DNA of 64,000 bases from Saccharomycopsis crataegensis (lineage: Eukaryota; Ascomycota; Saccharomycetes; Ascoideales; Saccharomycopsidaceae). Shown here piece after piece: positions 41,929 through 52,252 of this stretch; position 1 is the stretch's first letter, and each line of letters opens with the position of its first letter. The position numbers and the translations under genes were made by a program. The DNA lies in the NCBI RefSeq assembly GCF_037102585.1, contig NW_027043819.1, positions 744,001 to 808,000 of the forward strand, given 5' to 3'. Below the pieces are notes generated by a model, which worked only from the letters and a program-made list of their open reading frames with translations, was not told the origin of the DNA and ran no database searches.

Positions 41929-44900
41929 ATGAAGTTTGCGCAGTATGTTTTCTCAGCACACAAAAGCCACTGCCATTGCCATGGTTCATGACAAAATGCT
42001 ACTCATTGGCAAGATTTATTTGTTAATTTATGTTCGCGCTCTTACTAACAATGTTTTGATAGATATCTCAATGATAATTGTGTATGTGGTTTATCTATAC
42101 TTTAATCAACTTCACCATGGTCATTCCCAAAATTTACTAACATTATCTAGGTTCCTGAATGGCGCCCGCAATATTTAGATTATAAGGTATGTATTCGACA
42201 GAGATATGTCAACCTCGCCCCAGCCAAATTTCAACACTTTGTAACTAACCAATAAATAGCAAGGGAAGAAGAAACTTAAAAAGATCAATCGGCCTGATTT
42301 CCCAAACAAAGTCAGTGTCAGCAATCTTAAGCCCCTGCTGTTCTGGAATACCAATGGAGCGACACAAGCGTCATTTCAGAGCCCTCGTTTGAATGCTCAA
42401 ATTAGAAAAAAGTCTCGCGCTGACCCATTATCATCATCTTTTTCCTCCAATATTTCTAATTCTAAGAGTAATCATGATAATCCTTTTTTCCTTCCTCCGC
42501 CAGAATTGAACGAAGCGATTTTTGACGGCAAATCTTCCAAACATTCTAATTCCAAAGACCCCCTGGTTGACGAATTGTCATCATCTCCAGTAGCGTCAGT
42601 GAAAAAAAGAACTCCATTACATAATGAAAGAACTCCATTACTCGCGCCAATCAATGAGACTAATCTCAATAATAATAATGCAGACCACGGATCTTTTGAC
42701 ATCGGCGATGCATCTTTTGAATTACCGTCGTTTATTGAGGATGGTGGTGATCGCCCTTTGACAAGAAAGAAATCCATTGTGGAGAATATTAATATTGGGG
42801 CTCTGAATGTTTTCAACACCATCAAACGTCATTCGTCGATTTTCAACCCAGAGAATATTGCCCACCTAGGACCTAGAAGACCTAGTACCGCAATGAATGA
42901 GCATGACATGATTCAGTTACAGAATTCTTTTGACACAGATAAGCAAGAGTTTTTGCAATGGTTGGACTTGGAATTGATAAAAATCAATGAGTTTTTCAAG
43001 GATAAAGAAAATCAATCAATCCAGAGATATTTGTTGTTGCAAGACCAGTTATACCAACTTAGACTGAGCAAAGAGCTGAAACAAAATGGTAAAGTTAAAG
43101 TTACCAATGGTAAACATCATCATCCGGTGTTCAATTTTTTTAATAAAAATGTGGCAGATGATGCTGATGACGAAGCAGAAGAAGAAGAAGAAGAAGAAGA
43201 AGAAGAAGAAGAAGATAATGATGATAGTACCAATAATAATCATAATCATAAGAATCCAAAGTTGAGCGCGATGAGGAGTCCCGATACCATACTCCCCACA
43301 GTCGGGAAATATGAATTACCATCTTTGCCAAGATTTCGTTTTTTGAAAAAATCATCTAATAATGAAAACGGAAATAGTTTTGATGATGGTAAACATGATG
43401 CTGAAAGTACTGCCAGTACTAGCAACCACGATGACGTTGAAAATAACCCTTCGATTGAATGTAATGATCCTGCATACAATAGAAGAGACTATCTCAAGAA
43501 GACTGTGGCACAAACCGATATTCCCCCATATCCTCAGGCCAAACGACAATTGAAACATGCATTACTTGAATTCTATAGAAGTTTGGAGTTGCTCAATAGT
43601 TACCGGAGCTTGAATCGTACCGCTTGTCGAAAAATGATCAAGAAATTCGACAAGACCACCGGACTGCTGCAACTTCCGGGATTCATGGCAAAAGTTAATG
43701 ACAGCTATTTTGCCTCCAGTGAAGTATTAGATGAATTGATGGCAAAAGTTGAAGACTTGTACACATTTTATCTTGCAAATGGACACCGGAAATTGGCTAT
43801 TGAGAAATTGAGAAGCGTCAGCAAAGTTCAAGAACACTATTTCCCGTTGTTTTGTGGAGGTTTATTACTTGGATGCGCAATTCCTATAATTATATTCACC
43901 ATACTTAGAGCAGCGAAGAAAATTCATCAATTTCCAGAACATCATTTACTATTGCAAATCTGGGGAGGATTTTTCATTTCGATGATGATGGCTCTTTGTT
44001 TCACAGTTCACTTTTGTACTTGGGATTATTATAAGATCAATTACAAATTCATTTTTGATTTCCATCCCAAAACAGCTTTGGATTTCCGTCAGTATATTGT
44101 GATGCCCAGTTTTTTTTTATTCTGTGGCTCGATAATTGCGTACTTCAGCTTTGAAAACGATGGTGGGTGGCCCAGCGGTTTTTTACCAAGAGACATGCCA
44201 TGGGTTTACGTTGGATTAGTATTAGCGGTTTTTTTGAACCCAGTTAATGTATTTTATTATAAATCCAGAAGATGGTTACAAGTAACACTTTGGAGATTGT
44301 TCTTTTCTGGGTTTTATCCGGTGGAATTCAAAGATTTCTTCTTGGGGGATATTTTTTGCAGTTTGACATATTCCATTAGTAACGTCTCATTTTTCATTTG
44401 TTTATATGCGACACATTGGACCAATGAAGCAAGATGTGGGTCTAGCCAATCGAGATTGATGGGTTTTTTAGCGACTTTACCGAGTATTTGGAGATTATTG
44501 CAATGTTTTAGACGTTATGCAGATACTGGTGAATGGTTCCCACATTTAGCGAATATGTTGAAATATACTATATCCGTGGTATATTATATGGCGTTAAGTA
44601 TTTATCGGATTGACAAAGCTGATAGTAATAAGAAAATTGCCTTCATAGTGTTTGCATTTGTCAACTCCATTTACAGCAGTGTGTGGGATATTTTCATGGA
44701 TTGGTCATTGATGCAATTTGATTCCAAAAACAAGTACTTGCGGAATAATTTGGGTTACAAGAAAAAGAATCATTTATATTACATGGCGATGATTCTGGAT
44801 GTGATTCTAAGATTCCAATGGGTTTTCTATGCGTTCTTTGCCCAACGGATTCAACAATCGTCGTTGACGAGTTTTTTCATTGCGTTTGCCGAGTTTATCC

Positions 44901-45382
44901 GTCGTTTTATCTGGGTTTTTTTCCGGATGGAAAATGAACATTGTACGAATGTTAACTTGTTGAAAGCTTCGAGAGAAATTCCTTTGCCGTACCCTGTGGT
45001 GTATTATTCCAAGCCCCATCATGATCATGATCGTACAGCCAATGTATCCATTAGAGACCAAGAGTCGATGGTGGGAGTTGGCGATGAGGATGTTGGCGAC
45101 ACTACTAATGCGGGATCGATCCTACATCATGATCATCCTGAGCAAGAAGGAGAAAATGAATTGACTAAACCAACTGGTGGGGTACAATCGTTCTTGCGGG
45201 CCGTTAGCCACGCCATGACTTTGGCTCATGTGAAGGATTTCCAGAGACCAAAGAGAAAAGCGTCCCTGAAGGTGGATAACAATAGTAGTGATGATGAGGA
45301 TGAAGAAGATGAGGAAGAAGATAGTGATGGCGATAATAATAACAATAATGATCTTAATGCTCTGCAACATCGGGATCGCTGA
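41929..45382 (+). CDS. SYG1: Syg1/XPR1-family SPX-EXS membrane protein (four exons)
   Basis: Exons are 41929-41942, 42063-42081, 42151-42186 and 42260-45382, giving 1063 residues. Splicing makes the SPX start MKFAQYLNDN, CVPEWRPQYLDYK and QGKKKLKKI. This contains the basic residues that bind inositol pyrophosphates in SPX domains. Without splicing this start is lost. The middle of the SPX region holds a 12-Glu run. The C-terminal half has eight or so membrane segments and the EXS domain (GDIFCSLTYSISNVSFF, CGSSQSRLMGFLATLPSIWR). Metazoan XPR1 exports phosphate; yeast Syg1 is at the plasma membrane and genetically linked to G-protein signalling. The acidic tail ends in DEDEEDEEEDSD. Four exons is unusual for a budding yeast gene. 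Confidence 0.92.
41943..42062 (+). other. SYG1: SYG1 intron 1
   Basis: 120 nt: GTATGT, TACTAAC at 42043-42049, end ATAG. It splits a Gln codon after MKFA. Confidence 0.85.
42082..42150 (+). other. SYG1: SYG1 intron 2
   Basis: 69 nt: GTATGT, TACTAAC at 42135-42141, end CTAG. It follows a 19-nt exon. Confidence 0.88.
42187..42259 (+). other. SYG1: SYG1 intron 3
   Basis: 73 nt: GTATGT, TAACTAAC at 42242-42249, end ATAG. It follows a 36-nt exon encoding VPEWRPQYLDYK. Confidence 0.9.
43178..43213 (+). repeat. SYG1: GAA microsatellite in SYG1
   Basis: Twelve pure GAA codons within the cytosolic SPX region, coding for Glu. Probably length-variable. Confidence 0.9.
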
Positions 45383-46420
45383 TGACCGCCGTTGAATCAT
45401 AAGTGAGACATTAAAGATTATCGGAACGGTCCATGTGATAGACTCAGTCAGTACCCACCCAGCCCACTCAGCTAGCTAGTTCACACTCTTACTTTTTTTT
45501 TTCTTTTTCTTTCTTTCTTTCTTTATTCCCATTTTTAATACCAATTCATGTAACGAGTGATACCATCCCCCCTTGCTAGGCTTTGTTATTTTTCCAGTCG
45601 CTGTAGGAAATGTTGCACCTGGTAATCTCATGGTGTATCCGTTGTTCTGGGCCCTCAGTGCAGCGCGTTATTTTCTATCACGTGTGAGTGATGTACGTCA
45701 ATGCGCAGTGTGGTGCATTATGCGGATCGCGCGACAGCCAAAAAAAAAAAGCATCCAAACATCCCAAACTTCTTTATGGGGGGGAGAAGGAAGGACTAAG
45801 AACTCTCTTGCCAACAGATACAATAACCATTGGTGAATGCCGCGAAATGTCTTAGTTGGTGGTGATCAGAAGATAGAGTTTAAGGCTGATTTGCCAGATA
45901 GAGGGACCAGAGGGAAAAAAAAAAAAAAAGGAAAAAAAGGAAAAAAAAAAAAAAGGATGATGTCTTAGTCTACGACGACTCTAGTAAAGAGACCACAACT
46001 TCAATAATCATCAAGGTAGTCGTTTCCTTGCAATTTGATTCATCACCAGTTATATCTAAATATGCTCCGGTGATATTTATATCCATAGATCTATACATCT
46101 ATGGACATCTATATATATATATATATAGATAAGTGATATCAATTTTTTTCGATCTCCTCCGCGGATCTGAATGTTTTCCCCAAAGAGGGGGTGGGGCTAC
46201 TATACACCACTTACTGATTCACTTATGAATTCCTTTTTCCCTCTTTCCGTTTTTCTTCTTCTTCTTTTTTTTTTTGGCATTTTCCTACATTCTATCTCTT
46301 TGGTTTCTTAGTGATCCTCCAACTATAATCCTCTTTGATATATTCAAAACAATTTGAAATCCCACCAAGTTTCTCCGTCATCTAAAAAAGTTTAATCTTT
46401 ATCTATTATTTTTCAGAACC
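45383..46420. other. 1.0-kb upstream region of the RRM gene
   Basis: It holds a CACGTG (45679-45684), an A/G tract (45914-45956), a perfect 9-bp-arm hairpin (46082-46105), a TA run and a pyrimidine tract. No gene is supported; the frame at 45573-45836 starts at TTG-type context with no recognisable product. Confidence 0.5.
46082..46105. other. perfect inverted repeat upstream of the RRM gene
   Basis: Arms TCCATAGAT and ATCTATGGA, 9 bp each, with a 6-nt loop, 315 bp before the ATG. It could be an operator or, if transcribed, a leader hairpin. Confidence 0.6.
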
Positions 46421-48187
46421 ATGCTGCATCCGGTGTCAAATGACATCCCCCGACAAGAACCACTAGATAATACCGATGAAGAAGAAGAAGAAGAGTATCT
46501 CATTAGAATCACCTCGCAACCCCCATCCTCCTCGATTTCTCAGACTGAAATCATAAATTTTTTATCAAGAGTGATCGATCCTAATCGTATTTCGTCCATT
46601 AAGTCTTCATCAGCGGGAATATTCCTAGTATACATAATCGGGTATAATTCAGCCTGGAAATGTGTGGCCACTTTACATGGAGAAACTTTGGCAAATAAGA
46701 CATTGATATTGCAATTTTCAAGCAAATCCAATGACAATGTGTTTCCAATCACATCGTCTTCTGTAATGGCTTCCCCGAGATCTTCATTCACTTATATTCC
46801 TGAAGAGCTGATACTACCACAACCAATGTACGGTCAATACTACCCCATGTACAATATCCCAAGAGATCCCTTAAATTATCCTTATCATTATTATCCTAAC
46901 CACGGATCAGTGTCATCTAGGACTTTTTCAAACTCTTCAGACTCTAATTTCTCTAGGAAACCATCCACCGAGCGCTCATCGGTATCTTCAATCTCTGGTC
47001 CTCAAAAAAAATCAGAAGCACCACCAGCATTCATGCCAGTACACTTTGGAGCCACTCCTCCAATCAATAGACCCCAATCCCCATTTTCCAAACCTGATTC
47101 CAGAGAGGTTCCGGAGCCTTCTTCACTTACTAATCCCCAACACAAACAACTAACGGCATTTGATCCATATTTCATAAAACAAACTATCCCATTCACTTCT
47201 CAAGATCCAACCTCCACTTTCCCAATAGGCCACCCCCCTCCGAATCCATCTAATTTCAATTATCCTTTCCAGATGGATTGGTACTATTCTTCTAATCCTC
47301 ATCCTCCGCCTCCTGCTTCTGCTCCTCCTTATCTTTCAGGTCGCAATCATAGCATGTTCCCATCTAGCGACAATAATACTAATAACAAGTTTCGAAATAG
47401 CAGCTATCCATCTCAAAACTATCATCCCTCCAGTCATCATCATAAGGGCAGATACCCTTACTTATCATCATCTTCTTCTTCTTCTTCTTCTATATCCGGA
47501 TCTTTGGTAACGTCCTCTTCTACAATGACTTCCCCACGCAAGAAAAATCACAATAATAACAACTCATACCCAAACTTACCTACTAAAAGATCCTCGTCTT
47601 CTGATATCTTCTTTGGTCCAGCAAATAAATATAACCAGATTCTTCACTTTGACTCTAATAAATCTTCAGAAACCCTCGGCTTCTCCTATCCTCCACACTT
47701 AGAAACGATCAACCCTAACCGGCTTTTCTTTGGGAACTTACCTTATAGCACCACTTTGGAAGAATTGAAATCGTTGCTTTACAAAAATGATCTTGATCGA
47801 TTCAGTATCGAGTTCCCAAAAGATGGAATTTCTAGAGGTTACGCGCTTGTTTCTTTCGAGTCCGGTACCAGTGCCGAATCGGCAATCGAATTGTTCAATA
47901 ATTTTAAGTTCCAAGGGAGAAAATTAACCGTTAGGTATGATCGGTTCCCAAGCTTAGCTCAAAAAAATTTAAGAAATACGAAAACTTTCATATACTACAA
48001 TGGTATTAGTCAATCTAGTGAAGCTGGCAATAATGCTAAAATGAAAAAGGATGAGCTGTTGCTTACACCAATAAATGATAAATCTGTAACTAACGAAAAG
48101 TTTCAACCTCAAGACTTTAAAAAAGATGCAGAAATCGCTAGAAATTTGGCAGCCGAATTGAGTTCGTCTTTGAAAATCAGTAAGTGA
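46421..48187 (+). CDS. RNA-binding protein with a C-terminal RRM
   Basis: A 588-residue protein. A well-formed RRM lies at about 433-508, with RNP2 LFFGNL and RNP1 SRGYALVSF. A weaker RRM-like fold may lie at about 26-105 (EYLIRIT, then SAGIFLVYI). Between them is a long disordered linker rich in Ser, Pro, Asn and Tyr. The good RRM resembles those of the Gbp2/Hrb1 type from memory, but the layout (one weak, one strong RRM, no RGG tails) is different, so I do not name it. It probably binds mRNA. The start is ATG CTG; the second codon is one of the rare CTG codons. The leader has a hairpin. It faces the CFEM gene, 190 bp between stops. Confidence 0.82.
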   Translation: MLHPVSNDIPRQEPLDNTDEEEEEEYLIRITSQPPSSSISQTEIINFLSRVIDPNRISSIKSSSAGIFLVYIIGYNSAWKCVATLHGETLANKTLILQFSSKSNDNVFPITSSSVMASPRSSFTYIPEELILPQPMYGQYYPMYNIPRDPLNYPYHYYPNHGSVSSRTFSNSSDSNFSRKPSTERSSVSSISGPQKKSEAPPAFMPVHFGATPPINRPQSPFSKPDSREVPEPSSLTNPQHKQLTAFDPYFIKQTIPFTSQDPTSTFPIGHPPPNPSNFNYPFQMDWYYSSNPHPPPPASAPPYLSGRNHSMFPSSDNNTNNKFRNSSYPSQNYHPSSHHHKGRYPYLSSSSSSSSSISGSLVTSSSTMTSPRKKNHNNNNSYPNLPTKRSSSSDIFFGPANKYNQILHFDSNKSSETLGFSYPPHLETINPNRLFFGNLPYSTTLEELKSLLYKNDLDRFSIEFPKDGISRGYALVSFESGTSAESAIELFNNFKFQGRKLTVRYDRFPSLAQKNLRNTKTFIYYNGISQSSEAGNNAKMKKDELLLTPINDKSVTNEKFQPQDFKKDAEIARNLAAELSSSLKISK

Positions 48188-48377
48188 TATCATCATTTTT
48201 AGCTTGGATTAATTTATTTGTACATTTATAGAATTATAATTTCCTACAAGTCTGCTTTCAATCTACTGTGTATTCTTAATTTGTATGTAATTTTTTTTTT
48301 TTTTGTTGTTTTTTTGGTATCAGTCCTAACTGAACTATACAAAAATAAAAGTATCGCTAATCATCAAGGATAATTAT

Positions 48378-49409
48378 TTAAATAGAACCAAATATCAAAA
48401 TAAAAACCGCAAGAATACCAAACACAGAACTAATGATCGCTGCTCCTGATTCGTACTCATCTTCATTAGAGGTGTAGCTGTCGTTATAATTTCCATTCAA
48501 ATTAGTATAGTTTGAATCCAGAATATCAGTATTATCATAGTATTTATCATCATCACTAATTGTTTCATTTGGAAAACTATCTGTATTTAAGTTCTTAACT
48601 CTTTCGGGAAACCTTTGTTTGAAAATTTCGGACTCTTGTTTTTGTGGAGAAAGGCTATTGTGTTTCTCAAAAGGATATTTAACTTTAGGAGAATCAAAGC
48701 TTGGGTAATCAAAGATGTTATGTGCTGATTGGTTATTGAAAGCCAAATCAATGCTAGTCAAATTAGAGGAAGTGATTTCTTGGAAAATTCGCAATTCTTG
48801 TGTCAAATTTTCAAGGTTTTCATTAAAGGATTCATACAATGTTTCATTGTAATTCAAGATGTAAGGATTGGTGTCACAAAGGTTTTTGAAATTCAAATAA
48901 CTTTCTGAGTTCTGAACAGCAAGAGAGTTATTGTTAGTATTTGATAATCAATTTAATGACTATTGTATAATAAACAACTTAAGAACAATGTACTTACGAG
49001 GGTTGAACAATACTGAGCACACTCCACTATGGAAGCACCAATAATATAACATTGGCAATGAAAGTTACTCATAGAACAAACTTGAAATCCTTTTTTTGCT
49101 TTTTCAAGGCATTTCATATACTGATTCTCCGTCTGTAAACAGGATATTAGTAAAAATGTTCATCGATTAACCTGGCTTATTCTTATGTGCATAGAGTATT
49201 ATACATACACATAATGGAGTAGAGGTTGCAAAATAGCTGTATAAGGTGATATTATTCATTTTTGTCTTTATTAAGGATTCTCTTTTGTTAATTCTATCAT
49301 CTTGAATTCTTTCATTGTCAGTTTCAAGTTTATTATCACCAAAATATGGAGTGAATAATGCTGATTCCGCAAAACCTAATAAGCATGTAATAGGGATTAG
49401 TCTAACCAT
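48378..49409 (-). CDS. CFEM-type, probably GPI-anchored cell-surface protein (three exons)
   Basis: Exons are 49409-49209, 49132-48998 and 48911-48378, giving 289 residues. A signal peptide (MVRLIPITCLLGFAESA) opens the protein. Eight cysteines follow (67, 75, 86, 93, 95, 105, 109, 124), with spacing C-x7-C-x10-C-x6-CxC-x9-C-x3-C-x14-C, which fits the CFEM fold of fungal haem-uptake and wall proteins. The Asp three residues before the fourth Cys, an axial haem ligand in Csa2/Rbt5, is Asn90 here. An Asn/Ser/Asp-rich stalk with several N-glycosylation sites leads to a GPI-type tail (ESGAAIISSVFGILAVF). No single frame covers the cysteine set, so the domain is visible only after splicing. Whether it binds haem is unknown. 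Confidence 0.78.
48912..48997 (-). other. CFEM gene intron 2
   Basis: 86 nt: GTAAGT, branch ATACTAAC, end TTCAG. It lies between the seventh and eighth cysteines. Confidence 0.85.
49133..49208 (-). other. CFEM gene intron 1
   Basis: 76 nt: GTATGT, branch TTACTAAT, end ACAG. It falls right after the codon for the first domain cysteine. Confidence 0.8.
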
Positions 49410-50851
49410 GTGTATGATTGTAAGAATAGAAAAGAAGAATTTGAATCTTTATCAATCACTTTTCTCAATTCTACTGGATCACGGTTTGTTTTTTTTTGAA
49501 TAAAGTCAGATCACTAAAAAACTTTTGTTTTGTGCTGTTGAGTGAGACTTCTCCCAATCGATTCCCTTCTGGACTTTTTGGACTTGAAAGATAATCGAAA
49601 TTTTTATAACCGATAAAGGGAGCTTATTCAAAATATCATTTACTTTATTTTTTTGTTTTTTTTTCTTTGTTTTTTTAACATTCTTTATGCTCCTGTAGAC
49701 TTTTTGTGTTTTGTTACTATTCATGTATGTTCATTACTATGCATACGTTTCTGCCACAAAGACGGTGAACAAAATACAAAAGCCAATACATATCCAAATA
49801 AGTGCAACTTGCTAATATTTTCTGTGGAATTATGAATTTAGAGAAATTTAAAACATATTTTCTCTTTTCCCAGATAATTAACGGAGCTTGAAAGGTTATT
49901 TTATCAATCCTTCGAAGCAACCATTGATCTTCATCAAGATCTTGAGAAACAATTTACAACAGCATCAATATTGATCATAATTATATTTATGTATATATAA
50001 TATATATATGAACATAAAAAATGGGGTAGTACATTGAATTTTTGAATTTTATATGGTTTAATACAATAATAACAGTGATGCTTCACTAGTTTTTTGTAAT
50101 AGTGTTTCTTGTACTGGGGTAAGACATCGAAACTTTTAAAAAGCAACTGGCTAACGTAATGAAATGACTATTATATTAATAATTATGGATTTAGAGCTGG
50201 AGGAATTCTACAGAATTGATTTATTTGAGTAATTTATAGTGAAAACGAATGAGCCGATGTGTCATACTCGCTATTGTAGAAACTTATAGATAACCATCGA
50301 AAAAAAAAAAATTCGCTGATGCGAATGCAGAGTGTGTGCATAGACTAGACACTACTTCAAAAAATTGCCAAAGCTAAGAACGATAGATCTTTTTTGCTTA
50401 AGGTCACTTCTAAATAAAGGGAGGAAACAAGAACTACTAAATAAGCACAAAAAACAAAAGGAGCAAATAGAAGAAATAGAAATTAGTGAGGATTACTGGA
50501 CATTGCAATTGGAGTTATCTTAATGACCGAAGGAAGATGAGAACCCCATCTTTTTTTTTTATCTTTCTAGAAGATTTCCATAGTTCCCCAGTCCTTATTC
50601 AAGTAACCGTCATTTATTGTTAATAATAATGAGGCAATCGATTTTCTTTTTTTTTTTTTTTTTTTTTTATGAAAGAAAAATCCAGGAACTGACACTTTCC
50701 TCCTACACTACACACTCTTTCATTTTTTCTCCATCAGAAACAAAATGTTTATTTTTACATGTTAATTAACCAGATCAATACTATAAAAATAGTGTACCAT
50801 TTATCATAGAGGAAGGTTTTAATGGAGACTATGGAATGAGCGCCAGATTGC
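49410..50851. other. 1.4-kb intergenic region
   Basis: Very AT-rich, with a TA-rich patch (49985-50008) and a T-tract (about 50644-50668). No gene, RNA or convincing signal seen. Confidence 0.5.
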
Positions 50852-51831
50852 CTATTCACGAGCATTAGAAATATCAAACAACAAAATGTCCGAAGCACCA
50901 GCTTTCTTCAAGCCATCCATAATCTTACCCTTTTCTTTCTTTTCGATCATTGAACTCACGGCAACCCAATCAGATTCTTCCAATGGGGAAATTGTGGCGG
51001 CACGACGACCAGGAGTCAATTGTAACACCCCTGGTAAAATGTCTCTTGGGGCATTATAGTTACACAAAACGTATTTTTGGGCCAACAAAACACCGGCAAT
51101 TCTGGAAGTGATGGTTTCTGCCAATTCTGGGTGAGATGGGTGTTTGCTCTTGATCAAGTGGGCGGAAGTGGTCACCAAAGTGTCAATGTCGGTCAACCCA
51201 GCAGCTCTCATGGTTTCACCAGATTCGACCAAATCAACAATAGCGTCAGCAACTCCGAGAGCACAAGATGCCTCAACGGAGCCTCCGACATACTTGATCT
51301 TAGTTTGGATTGGTTCACCTGGTTTTACCCCCTCTAATTCCTCGAAGTATTGTCTTGTCAAGTTGGTGAACGATGAAACAATAGTCTTACCAATCAATTG
51401 CTTTGGTTCCTTGTATGGTCCATTCTGTGGTACTTGTAGCTGTAATTTACATTTACCAAATGCCAAATCAAGGGCTAATTCGACATCCACTCCGCTTTCT
51501 TTAACTTGATCAACCCCAGTGATACCAAGTGAACAACGACCTTCACCAACAAAAGTTGGAATATCAGCCGCTGGCAAAAACACTAAGGCTATTGGTAGAT
51601 TGGTACAAAGGGCAATATCCAATCTGTTATTTCTGTTGAATGAGATATCCGAGCCTTTCAATAAGGTAATACATTTTTCATAAAGACGACCCTCTATTTT
51701 GCAACTTTTGTTAGTAGCTGCTGCATTGACAGATTTCCCCATGGTAATGGTATCTCAGAATCAAGGTTTGAATACGTACTCTTTGGGACGGCGAAAAGCA
51801 AACGATCAGTCAAGTGATTCACTAAATCCAT
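50852..51831 (-). CDS. HIS1: ATP phosphoribosyltransferase His1 (spliced)
   Basis: Exon 1 is 51831-51780 and exon 2 is 51693-50852, giving 297 residues, exactly the length of S. cerevisiae His1. This cytosolic enzyme joins ATP and PRPP in the first step of histidine synthesis and is inhibited by histidine. Exon 1 reads MDLVNHLTDRLLFAVPK, matching yeast almost residue for residue. Splicing rebuilds the family motif VPKKGRLY. The ATG at 51742 lies inside the intron and would replace that motif with unrelated residues. Other features are LPAADIPTFVGEG, LGITGVDQV, and the PRPP site GSVEASCALGVADAIVDLVESG in outline. A Gcn4 site lies 110 bp upstream. It shares a 421-bp divergent promoter with RPS28. 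Confidence 0.97.
51694..51779 (-). other. HIS1: HIS1 intron
   Basis: 86 nt: GTACGT, CTACTAAC branch, end AATAG. It splits the second Lys codon of the PKKGRL motif. Confidence 0.95.
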
Positions 51832-51940
51832 TCTATAGAGTGATTCCTATAAATCTATTGTATATATCTAAATATTCTTGATCTGGGATTGTGAAGATTG
51901 AAAAATTATGACGCGAACAAAAGTGGTTACACAACGTTTT

Positions 51941-51947
51941 TGACTCA
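51941..51947. promoter_or_regulatory. Gcn4 site TGACTCA
   Basis: A perfect Gcn4 general-amino-acid-control element, 110 bp before the HIS1 ATG. HIS1 is a classic Gcn4 target. Confidence 0.8.
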
Positions 51948-52088
51948 TCCAAAAAAAGCGAGAAAACCGGAAAAAAAAAAAAAAAGCAACAAGCATATGC
52001 TGACGTAAGCGCTTACACCAACATTTTCTCTTTCAAGTCAGCTGACTACCAATCCATTTTAACCCGAACACCAACTTGAATATTATTT

Positions 52089-52121
52089 ACCCGCAAATGA
52101 CGCACAAAAATACTTGCGGGT
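52089..52121. promoter_or_regulatory. inverted repeat ACCCGCAA / TTGCGGGT
   Basis: Two perfect 8-bp arms (52089-52096, 52114-52121) separated by 17 bp, 132 bp before the RPS28 ATG. The position suits an activator of ribosomal-protein genes, but the sequence is not a site I know. Confidence 0.5.
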
Positions 52122-52252
52122 GACGAAAGCTTTGATTTTTTTTTTTTCTGTTTTGGGGGGATTTTTGAAATTTGTAAAATTTTCCCTGGCAATAACATAG
52201 GAAGATCTTTTGTATTATCACAAAATAAAGTCAGCATTTACAATCAATAAAA

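Larger units (their letters stand above)
51832..52252. other. divergent HIS1-RPS28 promoter
   Basis: A 421-bp shared promoter with a Gcn4 site toward HIS1, a TGACGTAA motif at 52000-52007, an inverted repeat toward RPS28 and A/T tracts on both sides. Confidence 0.6.

Noticed and set aside
41616-41963. Long frames on both strands through the TAC repeat
   Set aside because: They are runs of Ser or Leu produced by the microsatellite; the plus-strand one also crosses the SYG1 leader.
51694-51742. ATG at 51742 as the HIS1 start
   Set aside because: It lies within the intron and destroys the conserved PKKGRL motif.
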